Source: Cryptomeria japonica
Taxonomy: Eukaryota > Streptophyta > Pinopsida > Cupressales > Cupressaceae
Length of the DNA stretch: 64,000 bases
Reading direction: 5' to 3'
NCBI RefSeq assembly: GCF_030272615.1
Contig: NC_081412.1
Span: forward strand, 478,365,657 to 478,429,656
Below the pieces are notes generated by a model, which was given only the letters and a program-made list of their open reading frames with translations, was not told where the DNA came from and did not search any database. A program made the translations under genes and the position numbers. How positions within the stretch are numbered: position 1 is the stretch's first letter; each line of letters starts with the position of its first letter. This document shows positions 33,742-45,990 of the stretch, one piece after another.

Positions 33742-34235
33742 TGTTAGAACATAATATTATTAGGGGTCAAACTCTTATAATATATAATATTTTATCATAA
33801 CACTTGAAAAGAATTCAACATTTCTTGTGAATAATTAATAAATTATAGAACTATTAAAAGTTATTTATTTATTTATTGTAAACAAGATTGATATTGAAAA
33901 GGTATGGTAACTACCCTTTCGGGTATTTTACCAACCTTTCTCCCTATATTTAAGGTAGGATTCCTCACCATTCTGCGTGGTGTGAAATATTATTCAATTT
34001 ATGTAAATTATTGGAGAGGCCTGTGGAAGTTTGAAGAGAAGTCTCCCCAGGTTGTGTTCTTATAATATAGATGTTATATTTGTGGGGTTTTTTACTAGTA
34101 ATGGTTTTCCCCACGTAAATTAATGTGTTCTGTGTAAATTCATTTTTTTTCTAATATTTCTATAGTTTACATTCTTAAAATTATTTAATTTAATTATTTC
34201 ATTATCATATTTTAAATATTTTACGTGTTCAAACG
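33742..34235 (+). repeat. Element D 3' LTR (494 bp)
   Basis: It starts TGTTAGAACATAAT and ends GTTCAAACG, where the usual terminal CA has become CG. A TATA-like ctatatttaagg lies near 33941-33952. The block ggttttccccacgtaaattaa (34103-34123) matches the GGTTTTCCACGT module of the other copia LTRs. The end matches the 5' remnant at 28565-28599. Confidence 0.75.
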
Positions 34236-34242
34236 CTTATGG

Positions 34243-34680
34243 ATTGTAGAAGGGATAGCTTTCAAAGAAGGGAGCCAAGGATGTCCTAACTCCACATGAA
34301 ATTGATTCAATGTAAGAATAATAGAAAAGGTAACATCTAAGAACTTAGTACCAACCTCAATGGAAATAGTAATAGAACCAATAGTAGGACAAGAGAAACA
34401 AGCTTACACCTTGATTATAACATCATATTTATCATATATAACTTGATGCAATTGTTGAGTAAAAATATGTTCTTCAGTAATAAAATTCACCATAAATATT
34501 AGATCTATGAGCCCTATTGTCACAAAAGTTTGCACCATGTGATGATAAGACCTTGATCATCAACCTTGTGAAACATGGAAACAACCTCTCAAGTGTGGGA
34601 CCTTTGAGTTGTTGTGAGATTGAACCTCTAGAGAAGGTTGGTTTCCTTTCAATCCAAATGTAGAGTGTTGGACCACCCAA
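34243..34680 (-). pseudogene. Gypsy-type protease C-terminal fragment
   Basis: On the minus strand 34410-34243 reads PTIGSITISIEVGTKF then LDVTFSIILTLNQFHVELGHPWLPSLKAIPS. The 'F.V.LG.PWL.S..AIPS..H' ending resembles the C-terminal part of the aspartic protease in some plant Ty3/gypsy elements. Upstream 34680-34420 is open in places without a clear motif. It is probably the continuation of the gag-protease relic ending near 36540, displaced by the block at 34690-36530. Confidence 0.5.
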
Positions 34681-34689
34681 CGCTGGTAA

Positions 34690-36530
34690 AACTAATCTAC
34701 TAATATGACAAGGAAAGGGGAGAGAGAGGAAAGGGATACTGAAAGAGTGGAAAGAGGGTTTGCACCCAGATGAAAACTGTGATCTTCCTACCCATGACTA
34801 CATGAAACATCAATAGAAACTACCTAAAACCATGCACAAATTTCTATCCTAATTAGCTCCCTAAGGATGAGTGAAGGTTGGCTTTTGTAAGACAACAAGA
34901 GGAACTAATCTAGTTCGCAAATGACATCTACAAGGGATCAACATAATCACTTATACTCAAGAAAACAAAAGAGAATGCATTCAGATAACGAGGTAGAAGC
35001 ATTACATAAATTATGAGAACTAAAAGGAGGCAAAAACAAGCTAGTCCTATTAATGTAGAGGCAAGGCAAAATTTATAGTTGCAGAGAGACATGAGAATAT
35101 TGCAAGAGAAAAAGAAAGAAGATCCCCAAACAGGGTTAAAAAATTGCATTTATAGTTCAAGCATAACTCAGATTGAACCTTGAGTTTAGAAACCCTAACT
35201 AGCTAGAGTTAGGTTAGACCAGAGCTGATTGATTTAATGGAGACATGCATCAAGAAAATCTCTATAGAACTGGGGAAGAGAAACAATCCTTGAAAATTAG
35301 GAAAATACTTATAAGAAGGTGTACTAGGCCCAAAAGTCTTCATTTTGCGATAAATGGCCATGGGCAGCCACAAGGATGCATCTGCAGATGCATGGAAGAG
35401 TAATAGTGATCATCCCCCAATTGCCTGGAAGTGGTTGAGGTAGATTAGATCTGATCTGGGCCATCGACAGAGTCCAAAATTGGTTTCACCCTCATAAAGT
35501 CAGCAACCATCCTTGCACAAGGTTTGAATTTAAATGTTGCCTTGGGATTTGAATCTCGGCCATTAGATCATGGAGGTTGCATGCAAATGGGTGAATGAGA
35601 TGACACCACATAGCCCTCTATAAGGCTCAACAAGAGTTTAAAACGTTGTCGTCTAATCACTCACTAACTAAAAATCAACAACTGCAGATGAGCCATGTTG
35701 TGGGTCAGACTCACCATGACTACCGCCTCTGCTATGTTCCTACCTGCATTTTGGTGTAGCTAAGGCTTTCGGCAATACCAAAAAAACCTCCCTCCGACTA
35801 CCAAACTCTTGTTGAAAAGGCCCCTCAATATCCATTGCAAAATAGGTCCCACCATCATGTATCATGCCATCGCATGAAAATGGAACAACGGAACAAGGGA
35901 AGCTTGTTCTGGTCAACACGAAAAGAGAGATAGGTAACTATCACATGATAAAGGTCAAATCTCCCCGCAGCATCCTGACAGTTACTCGGTCCACAAAAAA
36001 TGAGTCGACCCCACATGAGTACACTCCTCTTCATGCAGACATTTGTTTGTTGATGTGACAGTAAACATGTCACATCAGAGCCTTTAGTCATCCACCATGG
36101 GGCCCATTTCAGTGTAGCCTGGAGAATCTACATAGCTGAAACAAGTCTCACCAAAGTGGTGAGTTATACAGAAAAGATCATATGCTATTTGTAGGGTGGG
36201 CCCCACTAAAATGCTTTCCTTTTTTGTATTGCATGTCACACGATCAAAGGAAAATGGAACAATCGAAATAGCCAAAAACAACAAACGAGAGTGTTTTATT
36301 TTTCCACGACCAAGCAATAACAAGGATTGTCAGCTGGTAGCGAGTAAAAAGGGGGTGAGCTCGCGATGGAATTAGGACCCCTTAACCGGTAGAAACCTAA
36401 ATGATCTGACCACCACGATTGGTCAACCTGTAATTAGATTTTAGATCCCGAAAGGTTAAAAGGCCAAAAGCCTTGGGGTTTAGGGCTCTTAGAAGGTTTT
36501 CATAGGGGTTAGCCATGGCATATATCTCAA
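34690..36530 (-). repeat. LTR-like non-coding block interrupting the gypsy relic
   Basis: No retroelement domain was seen in this 1.8 kb. On the minus strand a TATA-like tataaatgc is present near 35145-35153, followed by T- and C-rich sequence, as in other LTRs of this window. Protease-like coding lies on both sides (36540-36640 and 34243-34410). I infer a solo LTR of about 1.8 kb, but found no clean TG...CA pair or target duplication, so the ends are approximate. Short open frames inside it have no motifs. Confidence 0.4.
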
Positions 36531-36539
36531 ATCAGTTAT

Positions 36540-37790
36540 CAACAGGGCTAAGGTTGACACAAAAATGGTCAAGAAGCCCCCCTCATGAGAGTTTGTCCTC
36601 AAACTTCATAGTAATGTATAATGGCCCATCAAGTGCAATAATAGTCTCACTAGGATCAAGGTGATGAATAATGCATTTTAGGTTTAGGTTTTTCAATGAG
36701 AGTCACAACATTATTAGGCTCAACACTTAAACCATTAGGAAATTGTCCAAGTGGTTGAGACTCAACAACATTAGTAGAGTGGGAAGGAAAAGGATTAGTG
36801 AATATTTGGAGGTTTTGATTAGGAGGTTCTATAGATTTGTTCCTTTTATCATTCACACCAACTATAGATGTGGCATTGTTATCAATAAGGTCTTGAATCT
36901 TATACCTCAACTTATAACACTTCTCAATTTCATGACCTCCTTGATGATGGTATTGGGAAAAGGCTTTGTGGTAAAAGGAATGTGCTACAAGATTAGATGC
37001 ATCTATAGGTTTGGTGGGATGAAATTACAAGACATTATCATTAATCAACCTCAACATTATACTATGCAAAGACTCAGAAATAGGAGTTATTTATTTTCTA
37101 AAGTATTTAGATAAAGGAGTCACACTAATGTTGTGGGTGCCACTTGAGCATTGATGTTGTTGGAAGAGTTATCATTTATCTTGATGAAACCTTTGGTGTG
37201 TTTGTTTAATTTTGGAAATGATAGTTGAGCACTCTAATTCTCATAAATCAAATCCATTGAAGGAGATGATTCAAATTGGCTCACTTGAAGCTGATAGTTA
37301 TGGAGCACTGCACACAATTGAGTGAAAGAAGTAAATTCAGAAAATAGAAGCTTAACTCTAATATCCTTTTCAAATTACTAATGAAAATTCTTTGAACATC
37401 ATGATTAGGCACATGATAAGAAATTTGTGATTGCAGGACCAATGTTATTTTAAATTTTTTGAATAAAAGCATTAGCCAATTGTCGAAAAGAAGTGATGGA
37501 ATAAGGAGGCAAAGAACAATACCATTGCAAAGCTTTATCTCTAAAGGTTTGGGTAAATATTTTTTCCATGAGTCTTTGATCATGAGAGAAATCACTACAC
37601 AAGGTTTGGAATGTCTTCACATGAGTCAAGGGATCATCTTTTTCATTGTATAAATTTAATTGAGCGATCTCCACATTCTTAGGGGAAACTACATGAATAA
37701 TTTCATTGGATAGTGGGTTGGATACATCATAAGTGGGAACATTTAACTTGGATTGGGTTAACATGATGGTATGATGAAAGAATAAGTATC
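36540..37790 (-). pseudogene. gag: Gypsy gag C-terminal half with protease start, broken
   Basis: On the minus strand the capsid domain begins next to the solo LTR: DPLTHVKTFQTLCSDF, then FRDKALQWYCSLPPYSITSF and ANAFIQKI (37700-37450), the Retrotrans_gag pattern 'A..WY..LPP.SI.S...L...F'. A frame change leads to VPNHDVQRIFISNL (about 37415-37370). Further on, KIQDLIDNNATSIVGV (about 36905-36850) and SIEPPNQNLQIFTNPFPSHS (about 36825-36765) follow. The segment LDPSETIIALDGPLYITMKF (about 36660-36600) may be the start of the protease. Stops and frame changes are frequent. Confidence 0.72.
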
Positions 37791-39117
37791 TGGTCAACTA
37801 CTGAGAGGGGGGGGGGTGAATCAGTAGATAGAAAAATTGATACAAACTTCACCAATCTCAAAAATCAATCTCTCAAAGTATACTTAGAACTAACAATGTA
37901 ATACCTCTGTCAAGATAAAAACTCATAAGATAAACTGGTTGACTGTTACAACAAATTAACAGTAAACAACTTCTTCATATCGCAATGCTTCTGGTTATCA
38001 TGACTTATCAAAATAGTTAAGTAGTTAAGTAAATCAACCATGACAACATAACCACAAAAACTTTCACCACTTGACACAAATATTTTTGACGTGGAAACCA
38101 AAATAGGTAAAAACCATGGTGAGATGAGACTCACGAGATAACTATCTGAAGTTTGCCCTGTTAGGAGCCTAGCCTATTGAAGCTTTACAAAAAGTCTTGT
38201 TAAGAACTAATCCTATTAGGAGTCACCTGGCTAAGGGATTGACTACAAATGCCTTGTTAGAAGCAATACCCTATAAGGGGTAAGCTCGATAGAGGATTTG
38301 AAAATCCAATCTAATGGATCACCTTGTTAGAGGATTTGAATAACACCAAGCTTGTTAGAGCTTACCTGGTTAGGGGATTTCGATTCTGCTGTAATTGTTA
38401 GAAAACAATAGGAGTTTGTTGATCTGTCTGAATAGCACTATACTTTCTTGATCAGATCCATTTCATGCTCCTATCTACCTTTACTCAAACTACAGATACA
38501 TCATCTAGTTCAACAACTACACACTCAATTGATCTGTGCTCACTCTTTGCCAACTCATTAAACTAAACAACTTCATCAACCTTATAAACAAATCAATCAA
38601 GTCAGTAACACAAAAAAAACCTAATTCTCATAGATATTACAAACAAATCAATTCAAGTATGATCATTGGATTATATAGAAATCTCTGCACATCAATCAAG
38701 AAAACCTTGATCGCTCCTTGATCACCGCTTCATCGAACTTAGTAACTCATCATGCGCTTTGCATTAGATGCAATGCATTTGCTCATTCCCTAAACAAAAA
38801 CCATTACAACAACTGGCCAAAATCTCTTGGAATTGTCTTCATACAATAATCATACGTGTCATAATCATTATTGCTCATCATCAGATCATAAACGAATATA
38901 ACCAATTCACCAAACTTAATCAGTTAGGGTTTATCAAAAAATAGCAGGTAGGGTTTACCGGTTACAACAATAGATAAGCTTTAGACCGGTTACCGGTTCG
39001 CTCCACAAATTCTTCCTACCGGTTACAATAACAATATCAACAACATCATTACCGGTTTAATTGACATCAATGACAATATAACATATCATTAATGCAATCT
39101 TCATGCAAAAGCCAACA
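37791..39117 (-). repeat. Solo copia-type LTR (about 1327 bp) inside gypsy gag
   Basis: On the minus strand it starts TGTTGGCTTTTGC (39117) and ends TAGTTGACCA (37791). It carries both copia LTR modules: a G-run plus TGAATCAG (37801-37824) and GACGTGGAAACC...AAAAACCATGG (38087-38120). Gypsy gag coding lies on either side, so it is an insertion. The adjacent 5-mers (gtatc and taaca) do not match, so the target duplication has decayed or the ends are off by a few bases. The region 38150-38390 holds degenerate repeats of 'ccttgttagaggatttgaa'. No coding. Confidence 0.65.
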
Positions 39118-40002
39118 TAACAAAGCCAATCATTGTTGTAAGGATGAAACAATTTGAGATAAAATTATTGATAGTGGCTTCAATGGATAGATTGGAATTG
39201 GACTTATTTGATTGTAATGGAGGACTAATGTTATTATAGGTAGTTGGAATTGGACATATTTGATTTTCATGGAGGATTAATTTTATTGTATGTAGTTGTA
39301 GGTTGAGAATAAGGAGGGGGAACATTGTGATATATTGGTATAGGAGATGGTTGGGAAATAAATGAGACTTGCAGGAGGAGGTATGTAAGAGTATAAATTA
39401 ATAGGATTTTCCCCATGACTAACATGTGTAGGATTAACATTTTGTGTAGATTTATTCATGATAGAAGATGTATATGTAGGCACACTAGGCAAGGTTGTAG
39501 TCATAAGAATGGAACACTCAACTTGACTAGTAGGATGAGAGTAACCAAGCAATTCAACACAATTTTTTATAGGCATAATATTGGTATCGACAATATGAGA
39601 AATAGCACATAACACGTCCACGCCTAATTTATCACTATGAACCATTCTCTTCAACCTTTCAATCAAGGAGATTGTCTCACTATTTTGGTGTTCTTAGCCC
39701 ATCCATTGTTTAAGATTGTCAAATTCCATGTAAAGCTTCCCCAATTGAGCACTAGTAACCCTAGTTGGTTATTTATCATCTTCATCATGAGAAGTATGAG
39801 GTGAATGGGGATATATGATATTAGGTATGTCATGTGTTGGATGAGAGAAAGTGTCAACACTCACATGGAATAAGTTATTTAACTCAAGCTCCATATCCTT
39901 TGTATTTAAACTTTGGGAAGCCCTAAGTCTATAATTTTTTCTCATTGGAATATTGGATGTAGGAAGCTCCGAAATTGCAGAAGAACAGAGTTGGTATTTC
40001 AA
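39118..40002 (-). pseudogene. gag: Gypsy gag N-terminal half, broken
   Basis: On the minus strand, acidic and low-complexity stretches run from 40002 (ASQSLNTKDMELELNNLF, then PHSPHTSHDEDD) through 39860-39670 to an open segment 39666-39283 (MIERLKRMVHSDKLGVDVLCAISHIVDTN). It then reaches the solo LTR, beyond which the capsid domain continues at 37790. The N-terminal region has no named domain; assignment rests on position and continuity with the capsid part. Its upstream end meets the plus-strand reading frame starting near 40011. Confidence 0.5.
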
Positions 40003-40010
40003 ACTTGAAA

Positions 40011-41584
40011 ATGGGAGGGGATCTAAGGAGAGAGGAACCAGATAACATCTCTAGATGGAAGGAAATGCCAAAGGTATGGACTAAGCTAGAAAAAGGGTTC
40101 ATGACGAATTTCATGGAGAAGCTGGTCGATTATGATAAAGGTAGGGTTAATCTTGCAGTCACCAAAGTCACTAAAAATTGGATTAGCGGGTCATTCAAAA
40201 TTCATGGTGTGAGGTTTAAGTTGGATGCGGACCTCATAGCGATAGTAGCAAGTATGCCCCACTCAGGTCTTAGTTTTTTTAGAGATTTGAAAGTTTCTAA
40301 TAATGCGGTTAATCTTTTTCTGCGCAAAGAGAAGGAGAGGGCAAAAATTGGTAAATCTATGGGGGGATATTATGATGCTTCCAATATTAAGAAAATTCGG
40401 GGTTGTGTGTTGAATGCTATCATGGAATACATTACAGTAGAGGTTCGTTTTACTAGGGTTGACACATACCATTTTTTGTTGTTAAATCATTTCAGGCACG
40501 AGAAAAGGATTTCCTTGCCCTACTACCTCTTCAGGTCTCTGTCGAGGTCTCTTAATAAGCATAGCAAGAATCCTTCGACTCTGATGCTTCATTGTGGCCT
40601 CATTTTTCTCATTTATGAGCACTGCAAAATCCTTTCTATCTAGGAAATAAGAGATTGTCTACATCTCCAGGGAAAGGTAAGAGAAAGGTGGAGGAAAGCG
40701 GGCCCAACAAGGAAGAGTCGACTCAAAGCAAAAATAGTAAAAGTGTTACTAGGATGAAAATTCAAGAGGACAAGAATGATTCAGAGGATACTGGAAAAGA
40801 TGGTAGTGAGACGGAAATGGATGAGTCTAGAGGGGAGAAAAGCTGGAAAGAAGAGGATGTGGGGGAAGAGGAAGGAGAAGCTAGGGATGTTTCTAACCAA
40901 GATAGTCCTACCCATAGTGTTAGTTTAGGCAATATCAATAGCCAGCCAATGGAGGAGGAGGATGATAAGATTAATAAGGAAAAAGAAATGGATATTGAGT
41001 AGGAGAAGAATAAGGAATTTGAGCAGGAGATGAGCAAGGATAAGGAGTATGCTAGAGAAGGGTTATTTCTAGATAATCTCAAAAACCTATCTGAGGCTAG
41101 AATGGGTTTTGATAGGTGGACTTATGAAGGAATTAAGAATCTAGAAAAAAATATGAAGCAGTGAGAAGAGAAAAGGAAGAAATATGAAAGGGACCAGAAG
41201 CAATGGAAGCAGGATATGGAGGAAAAAACTAAGAAGATGGAAGCTCAGATTGATAATCTGGAGGAAGGAAAAACTGCTATGAAAAACCTATTGGTTATGA
41301 TTCCAGATATCCTAACAGTTGTTACTAAGAACCTAGAGGAAATCTCTAAGGTCCTTAAGAGATCCAGCAATCCCAAACCCATCGTGAACCTTGATATTGA
41401 TGAAGATGTCATTGAGACTGGGACTGTGGAAAGTGCTCTTGGTGGAGCGACAAAGAGAACAAGGGCGAGCATGAAGAAAGCTATTGTGGCCTCTTCTAAG
41501 GAAATCCCTAAACTTAGGGATAATATTAAAGAATTACATGGGATTAGCAAAAATCTCACTAATGCCCTAAAAAACATTAAGTAG
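40011..41584 (+). pseudogene. Broken ORF of an unrecognised, probably transposon-associated protein
   Basis: The likely start is the ATG at 40011. The first part (to 40643) is open and globular, with FMTNFMEKLVDYDKGRVNL, SGSFKIHGVRFKLDADLIA and LPYYLFRSLSRSL. The pattern of a late 'NH.R....LPYYLF..L' segment reminds me of the 'putative plant transposon protein' family (PF20167), but I cannot confirm this. A one-base shift near 40640 moves to a second frame that continues to 41584 with two in-frame stops (41000-41002 and 41162-41164). That half is very acidic and lysine-rich, then a probable coiled coil (EEKTKKMEAQIDNLEEGKT), ending in NNIKELHGISKNLTNALKNIK-like sequence. Reading through, the ancestral protein was about 525 residues. 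Its start abuts the minus-strand gag relic. Confidence 0.5.
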
Positions 41585-41785
41585 TTCCTTTTCTATTTTT
41601 TATCTGTTTTGGCTAGACGTTGCTGGTTCTGTGGGGCTTTTTTGCTGGATTTTGCTAGTATCTATGCTATTTTTTTAGCTATTTGTTCCTTCTTGTAATG
41701 CTCTAATTTCTTAAGGATCTTTTGTAAAGGGTTTTGGGGTCCCTTCAAAACCTGCTTTTACCGTAATCAAAAACAAAACTCATGC
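41585..41785 (+). other. 3' tail of the 40011 unit, LINE-like
   Basis: A T-rich region follows the stop and ends ccgtaatcaaaaacaaaa near 41780. The string 'ggggtcccttcaaaacctgc' with an A-rich end resembles the 3' end of plant LINE-type elements. This is pattern memory only; no target duplication was found. Confidence 0.3.
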
Positions 41786-42602
41786 ACAAGGAAAGAGATA
41801 TTGAATGTCAATGTTTGAAACCACAAATTTTTTGATAATGCAAGTTATATGTGTGATTAAACAATGCAACTTTTTTTTAAAAATCATTGATTAACCAATG
41901 AATTTAGAAATGTGAATTATGAATTGAACACCAGATGCTTCTAAATCTAAAAATGATATGTAATAAAAATTAGATCTAAGCATGTAATTTGAAAATTATA
42001 TAACCCATGAATCAATTTTAACATAGTATCTAGGTTTTTTTCAATTTAACCTTTTAAAGTGATGTGATATAAATGTAATTAATAAAAGGTAAATTGAATT
42101 AAATATTTAAAAATCGTATTTCAACATAAACAATTAGAAATAAGCATGCGCTATAAGTTCAAAATTAATCATAGCCTTTACAAACCCACATCGAAGCATA
42201 GAAATTTACCCTTGATTTCTTTTGGCATAAACAACCTAAACCTTTAAAGCCTTGAAATGATACTTTAAATGTAAGATGGTGAAAATTAGGGTTTCACCAC
42301 CTTAATGGATAAAGACACTAATTTCTATGGGATTGCCTTACATTAAGGGAAGGAAGTTGAACTTGATTGATCCAATCCTAAAAGGATTGAATTCAAATCA
42401 GGTTAATTCTTCCCTTGTTAGAGTTAAAATTGAATTATAATTAGAGTGGACTTGCAATACTAGATCTAGGACAAATAATGATAAATTGACATAAAAAAAC
42501 CAATAACAAAATGTTCTAGATATCATGCAAAGTTGTAAACCTAGATCCGTGGAGGGAAAATGGATTAGAACCTGTGATGGAAGATTTGTGTTCAATGGTC
42601 AA
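41786..42602. other. AT-rich sequence, nothing recognised
   Basis: No domain, RNA gene or repeat boundary was recognised. It lies between the LINE-like tail and the LTR copy at 42603. It may be the inner part of that LTR, whose first copy is cut off by the window start. Confidence 0.3.
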
Positions 42603-43559
42603 GACCGAGGGGAGCAGGTCGCCTTGGTCCTCTGAAAATTAGGGACATACAAATTGGATGTTTTTCAAATCAGGATGACACACAAATTCACTATTGGAAT
42701 GTCAATTTCTTGGAGTCGAGGGGAACCAATCATCTTAGTCCTCTAATTTTTGCACGTACAAACTCTGTCTAATTGTCACCATCTACACAACCTAATTCCT
42801 TGCTCGCAGCTCCTGAGACAATTCCTTGCACATAGAAAGAAGGAAATATGTTTGGTTGACAAGGGTTTTCCTTAGGTCAAACCTTGGTTTAGGAATCAAC
42901 CTTGAATTGAATTGATAATTTAAATAGAATTGAATTGAAATATAATGCTTTTCTTTTGAGGGAAAGACTAGATCTGATCTAAAAATGCTTGAACTTGATA
43001 CATTGATGAAGTATGCTTGAATCCTCATGTAAAGTTTTGTGATGCAATATAGAATGTCTTCGTAGAAGGTTGATCATGGATACTTGAGCATGAATGCTTG
43101 ATGTTGACTTGACATTGTCCTTCAATGCTTGATGAATACTTGAATTCTTTCTCACGTAGACTTTAATTGATTTTATTAGAGTGCAATTTAGAGCTCACGT
43201 GTGATTTACTTTCACATTTTTAGTTACCAAATAAGGGGGGTAGGCTTCCTTTTATACCTAATCATGCATCAAATGTTAAAATTTTTAGAGCAAGCCAGCA
43301 CATAGCCAAAAGCCCACATCAAGAGACTATTGTTAGGTCCTATTTTAGGTCCTGATTGGGAGGACCAAGATGCTCAGGGTGTGCCGATCTTGTCAATCAA
43401 GACTCAAAATGGGACAAAGGCTAGCTAAGGAGTTGAAAATGCAAATTTCAAGATGGTATGAGTAGCTTCAAGGAAAAAATTGAGCACTAGAGTCTAAAAT
43501 GCCAAGGTGAGGGGTAGGCAAGGATGAAATTGTATAAGGATGCAATTTACGATGCTACA
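42603..43559 (-). repeat. LTR-like repeat, minus strand (copy 2, without foldback)
   Basis: This is the second copy of the repeat at 1-1223, in the same orientation. On the minus strand it starts TGTAGCATCGTAAATTGC at 43559. It has the empty site of the foldback (about 42781-42800). The sequence next to its start (43560-43580) lacks the AAAGTGGGGGCTAAA tract of copy 1, so the internal region beside it may be truncated or unrelated. Confidence 0.55.
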
Positions 43560-45990
43560 CATACCTTTTTCTAAATAGCATATAGTACCAAGAATAAGAT
43601 AGGTACCCTCTTATTTTGGTTGTGAATTCCCTAGATAGAAAAATAGCAAAGAAACCAATAAGATAATGACTGTTATGTATTATGAAACTAAGTATTTAGG
43701 GCATGCATGTAAGGTCAACTACAAGTCCTTAATGATCCCTACTATCTTGAAAATATTGTCATCTAGTTGTGCTACTCTCTTTGACATTTTCTCATATTTG
43801 AGGCTAAGGAGATTAGCCACTTTATTAGGCATAACACAACTACTAGCCACTGAATATATCATATAGTGAAGGATGAAATGGTCTACAAATAATGAAATAC
43901 ATGCTAAAGGGATGTCGATTTATAGTTTTACTTTGATTCTATTCCTCATTTTGTTGGATCAAGTTCATTAGAGTTTTCACCCCTTCTCTTATCAAAGAAT
44001 CACCTAACTAATTTATGTCTTTCAACACCTTGAAGAAAGTCCTTTTGAGATGGAATTAAAAAATCTTCCCACATGGCAACATTTGTGTTAGATTTCTTCA
44101 TCTAACCAACAATATTTAAAGATGCATGGATAACATGTAAAGGGAGATTTGTAACAATAGGGTCCATTCTTTTTGGCTAATTGGCCTAAGAATGATTTTG
44201 CACCTTTTTACCTTTGTTTAAAGCCTAACTTGATTGTAAAACAAGAGTTTCATCCACTATACCTTCATTTTCATCTCCTTGGAATTCTTGGGAATTTGAA
44301 ATTTGATCTACCATGGAATGTGGTTCATCTTTCATTGATATTCTCTTTGACCTTGTATTATGGCTCATTGAATCAACACATTTGTCCAATGGTGCAAAAT
44401 ATTTCATCCCACAGAAGTTTGCCTCATGCCAACTTGATAATTTAGAATCAAATTGCACATGTTCTTGCATCCTTATAGTTTCCTAATTTATTTTAAAATA
44501 TTGTTCTAATGGTGTTGGTGCACTTGGAACTCTCAAATCTTGACCAAACTTTTTGCTTTGACACAATTTCAAGTTGTGAGGTTTGTTGCATGAGCAACAC
44601 CACTCATGATCTTGATCTAGGTTATTTTTGCATTGGAATAATAACATTTTATGTACTAATAACAACTAGGTCTAAGGTATTGATTCTACCATGTGAATTT
44701 CCCTAGTAGTGTTGCTTCTTTGGTTGGTAAGATTTGTTATGAGGCTAATATGGCTTGTTAATTTGGGTTTGTTTCCTCTTCAAAGTTACTAAATCATTAC
44801 AAAAACTTTTTAGTAGGGTTTTGACCTCATATTCATTTAAATGAGAAGTGAAGGTAAATGGTTGACTAATTTCTACTATGGGAAATGGCACTCGAATGGG
44901 TTGTGCAAGTGGAGCTACTAGAATAAGGACCTTGGTGGTCTTGGGGATATCTTTCCAACCTATATTAAAACTAAATATGCTCTTATTTAAATATCATAAG
45001 GATTTGGTAAAGTTATCCCATGCATAGACTGTATCATAACAATAACGTCATTTTCAAGAGATATCAAATAATACAAGAGATGATTTTAAGAGGGGTTAAC
45101 AAAGGTAAGGATCCTATCCCAAATTTTTAAAAATTTAAGATTAAAATTTTCCATGAATTCATAAGGAGCTTTATTGATCATTATTATGTTCTCTTCTAGT
45201 GACAAATAGTCACTCTTATCTTCAAAATATTCATAGATCTTCTCACCCAACTCATCCTAGTTGTAAATAAAATCAAGTTGCAACCCTCTATACCATTATA
45301 GTACCTTTACTTTCAAGGAAATAGCTAAGAGCTAATAACTACATCTTCTTCTATAATGTTGTGAACAAAATATATATTGGCACAATTTGTATATGCTCTA
45401 TAGGGGTGGTGGCTATTTCATCATTGAATTAGGGTATTCTCTTAGATTTTCTATGGGTATATCACCTCTTTACACTAGAACAAGAGGAGTCCCCACATTA
45501 AAGGTGAAAAATATATGATTTATTGGGATAGCTATAGGAATAGAATGAAACAATGTTCTATATGGATTGAAAGGAACATTGGAAGTAAGTTCCATTGTTT
45601 GAGGAACTCTACCAAAAGGAGACATAGGTTAGACACTAGGATATGGTGATAATTAATTTCTAGTCCTTTTAAAAGGTGAAATAGAATTCTTTTTCTTTTT
45701 CTCCTAGAAATTATTACTTACCACAATTTAATAAATCTGAAGTTACCTCTTGAAGAAGCTCTTGTTTTAATTCTTAGCATGAATTGGCTTGGTGCCAAAG
45801 ATTGGAGATGGCAGGTGCTTGTATGTATATCCAAGAACTACACTATTAAGATCAACATCAAATATCTCAACAAGATATAATATAGCTCGTCAAATTTATC
45901 CAACTAGGCATGCCAAAAGTTATTGGCACTTGAAGTTGAACCTTGTTGGAGATAGCCTAATATTCTAATACTACAATAGAAATGATGGTG
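43560..45990 (-). pseudogene. gag: Gypsy gag relic (second family), broken
   Basis: On the minus strand the capsid-like segment EKIYEYFEDKSDYLSLEENI, then MINKAPYEFMENFNLKFLKIWDRI and VMIQSMHGITLPNPYDI, lies about 45250-44980. It matches the style of gypsy gag ('DK.DY.SL...I..I...P.E...EFN.RF...W..IP'). A knuckle-like motif WCCSCNKPHNLKLC is near 44610-44565 (CX2CX4HX4C in spacing, though H is followed by N). An acidic C-terminal part is open 44470-44225. Stops are frequent elsewhere. It is a different family from the gag at 36540-40002. Confidence 0.6.

Larger units (their letters stand above)
28564..34235 (+). mobile_element. Element D: plus-strand Ty1/copia, decayed
   Basis: A 36-bp remnant of the 5' LTR and a primer site (28564-28611) are followed by gag, zinc knuckle, protease, integrase, RT and RNase H in copia order, and a 3' LTR at 33742-34235. 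The 5' remnant matches the last 35 bp of the 3' LTR at 31 of 35 positions. The rest of the 5' LTR is missing at the junction with the LARD-like element. Several frameshifts and stops interrupt the coding part. An alternative is that the 3' LTR starts right after pol at 33312 (gagggggagTGTACATGG); matching LTR ends favour 33742-34235. Confidence 0.8.

Noticed and set aside
36560-36600. Purine-rich 'catgaggggggctt' (minus strand) read as a polypurine tract starting a 3' LTR
   Set aside because: The bases can be read as protease coding (MKFEDKL then MRGA) continuing from gag, and no LTR start follows at once. The call stays uncertain, so no polypurine tract was annotated.
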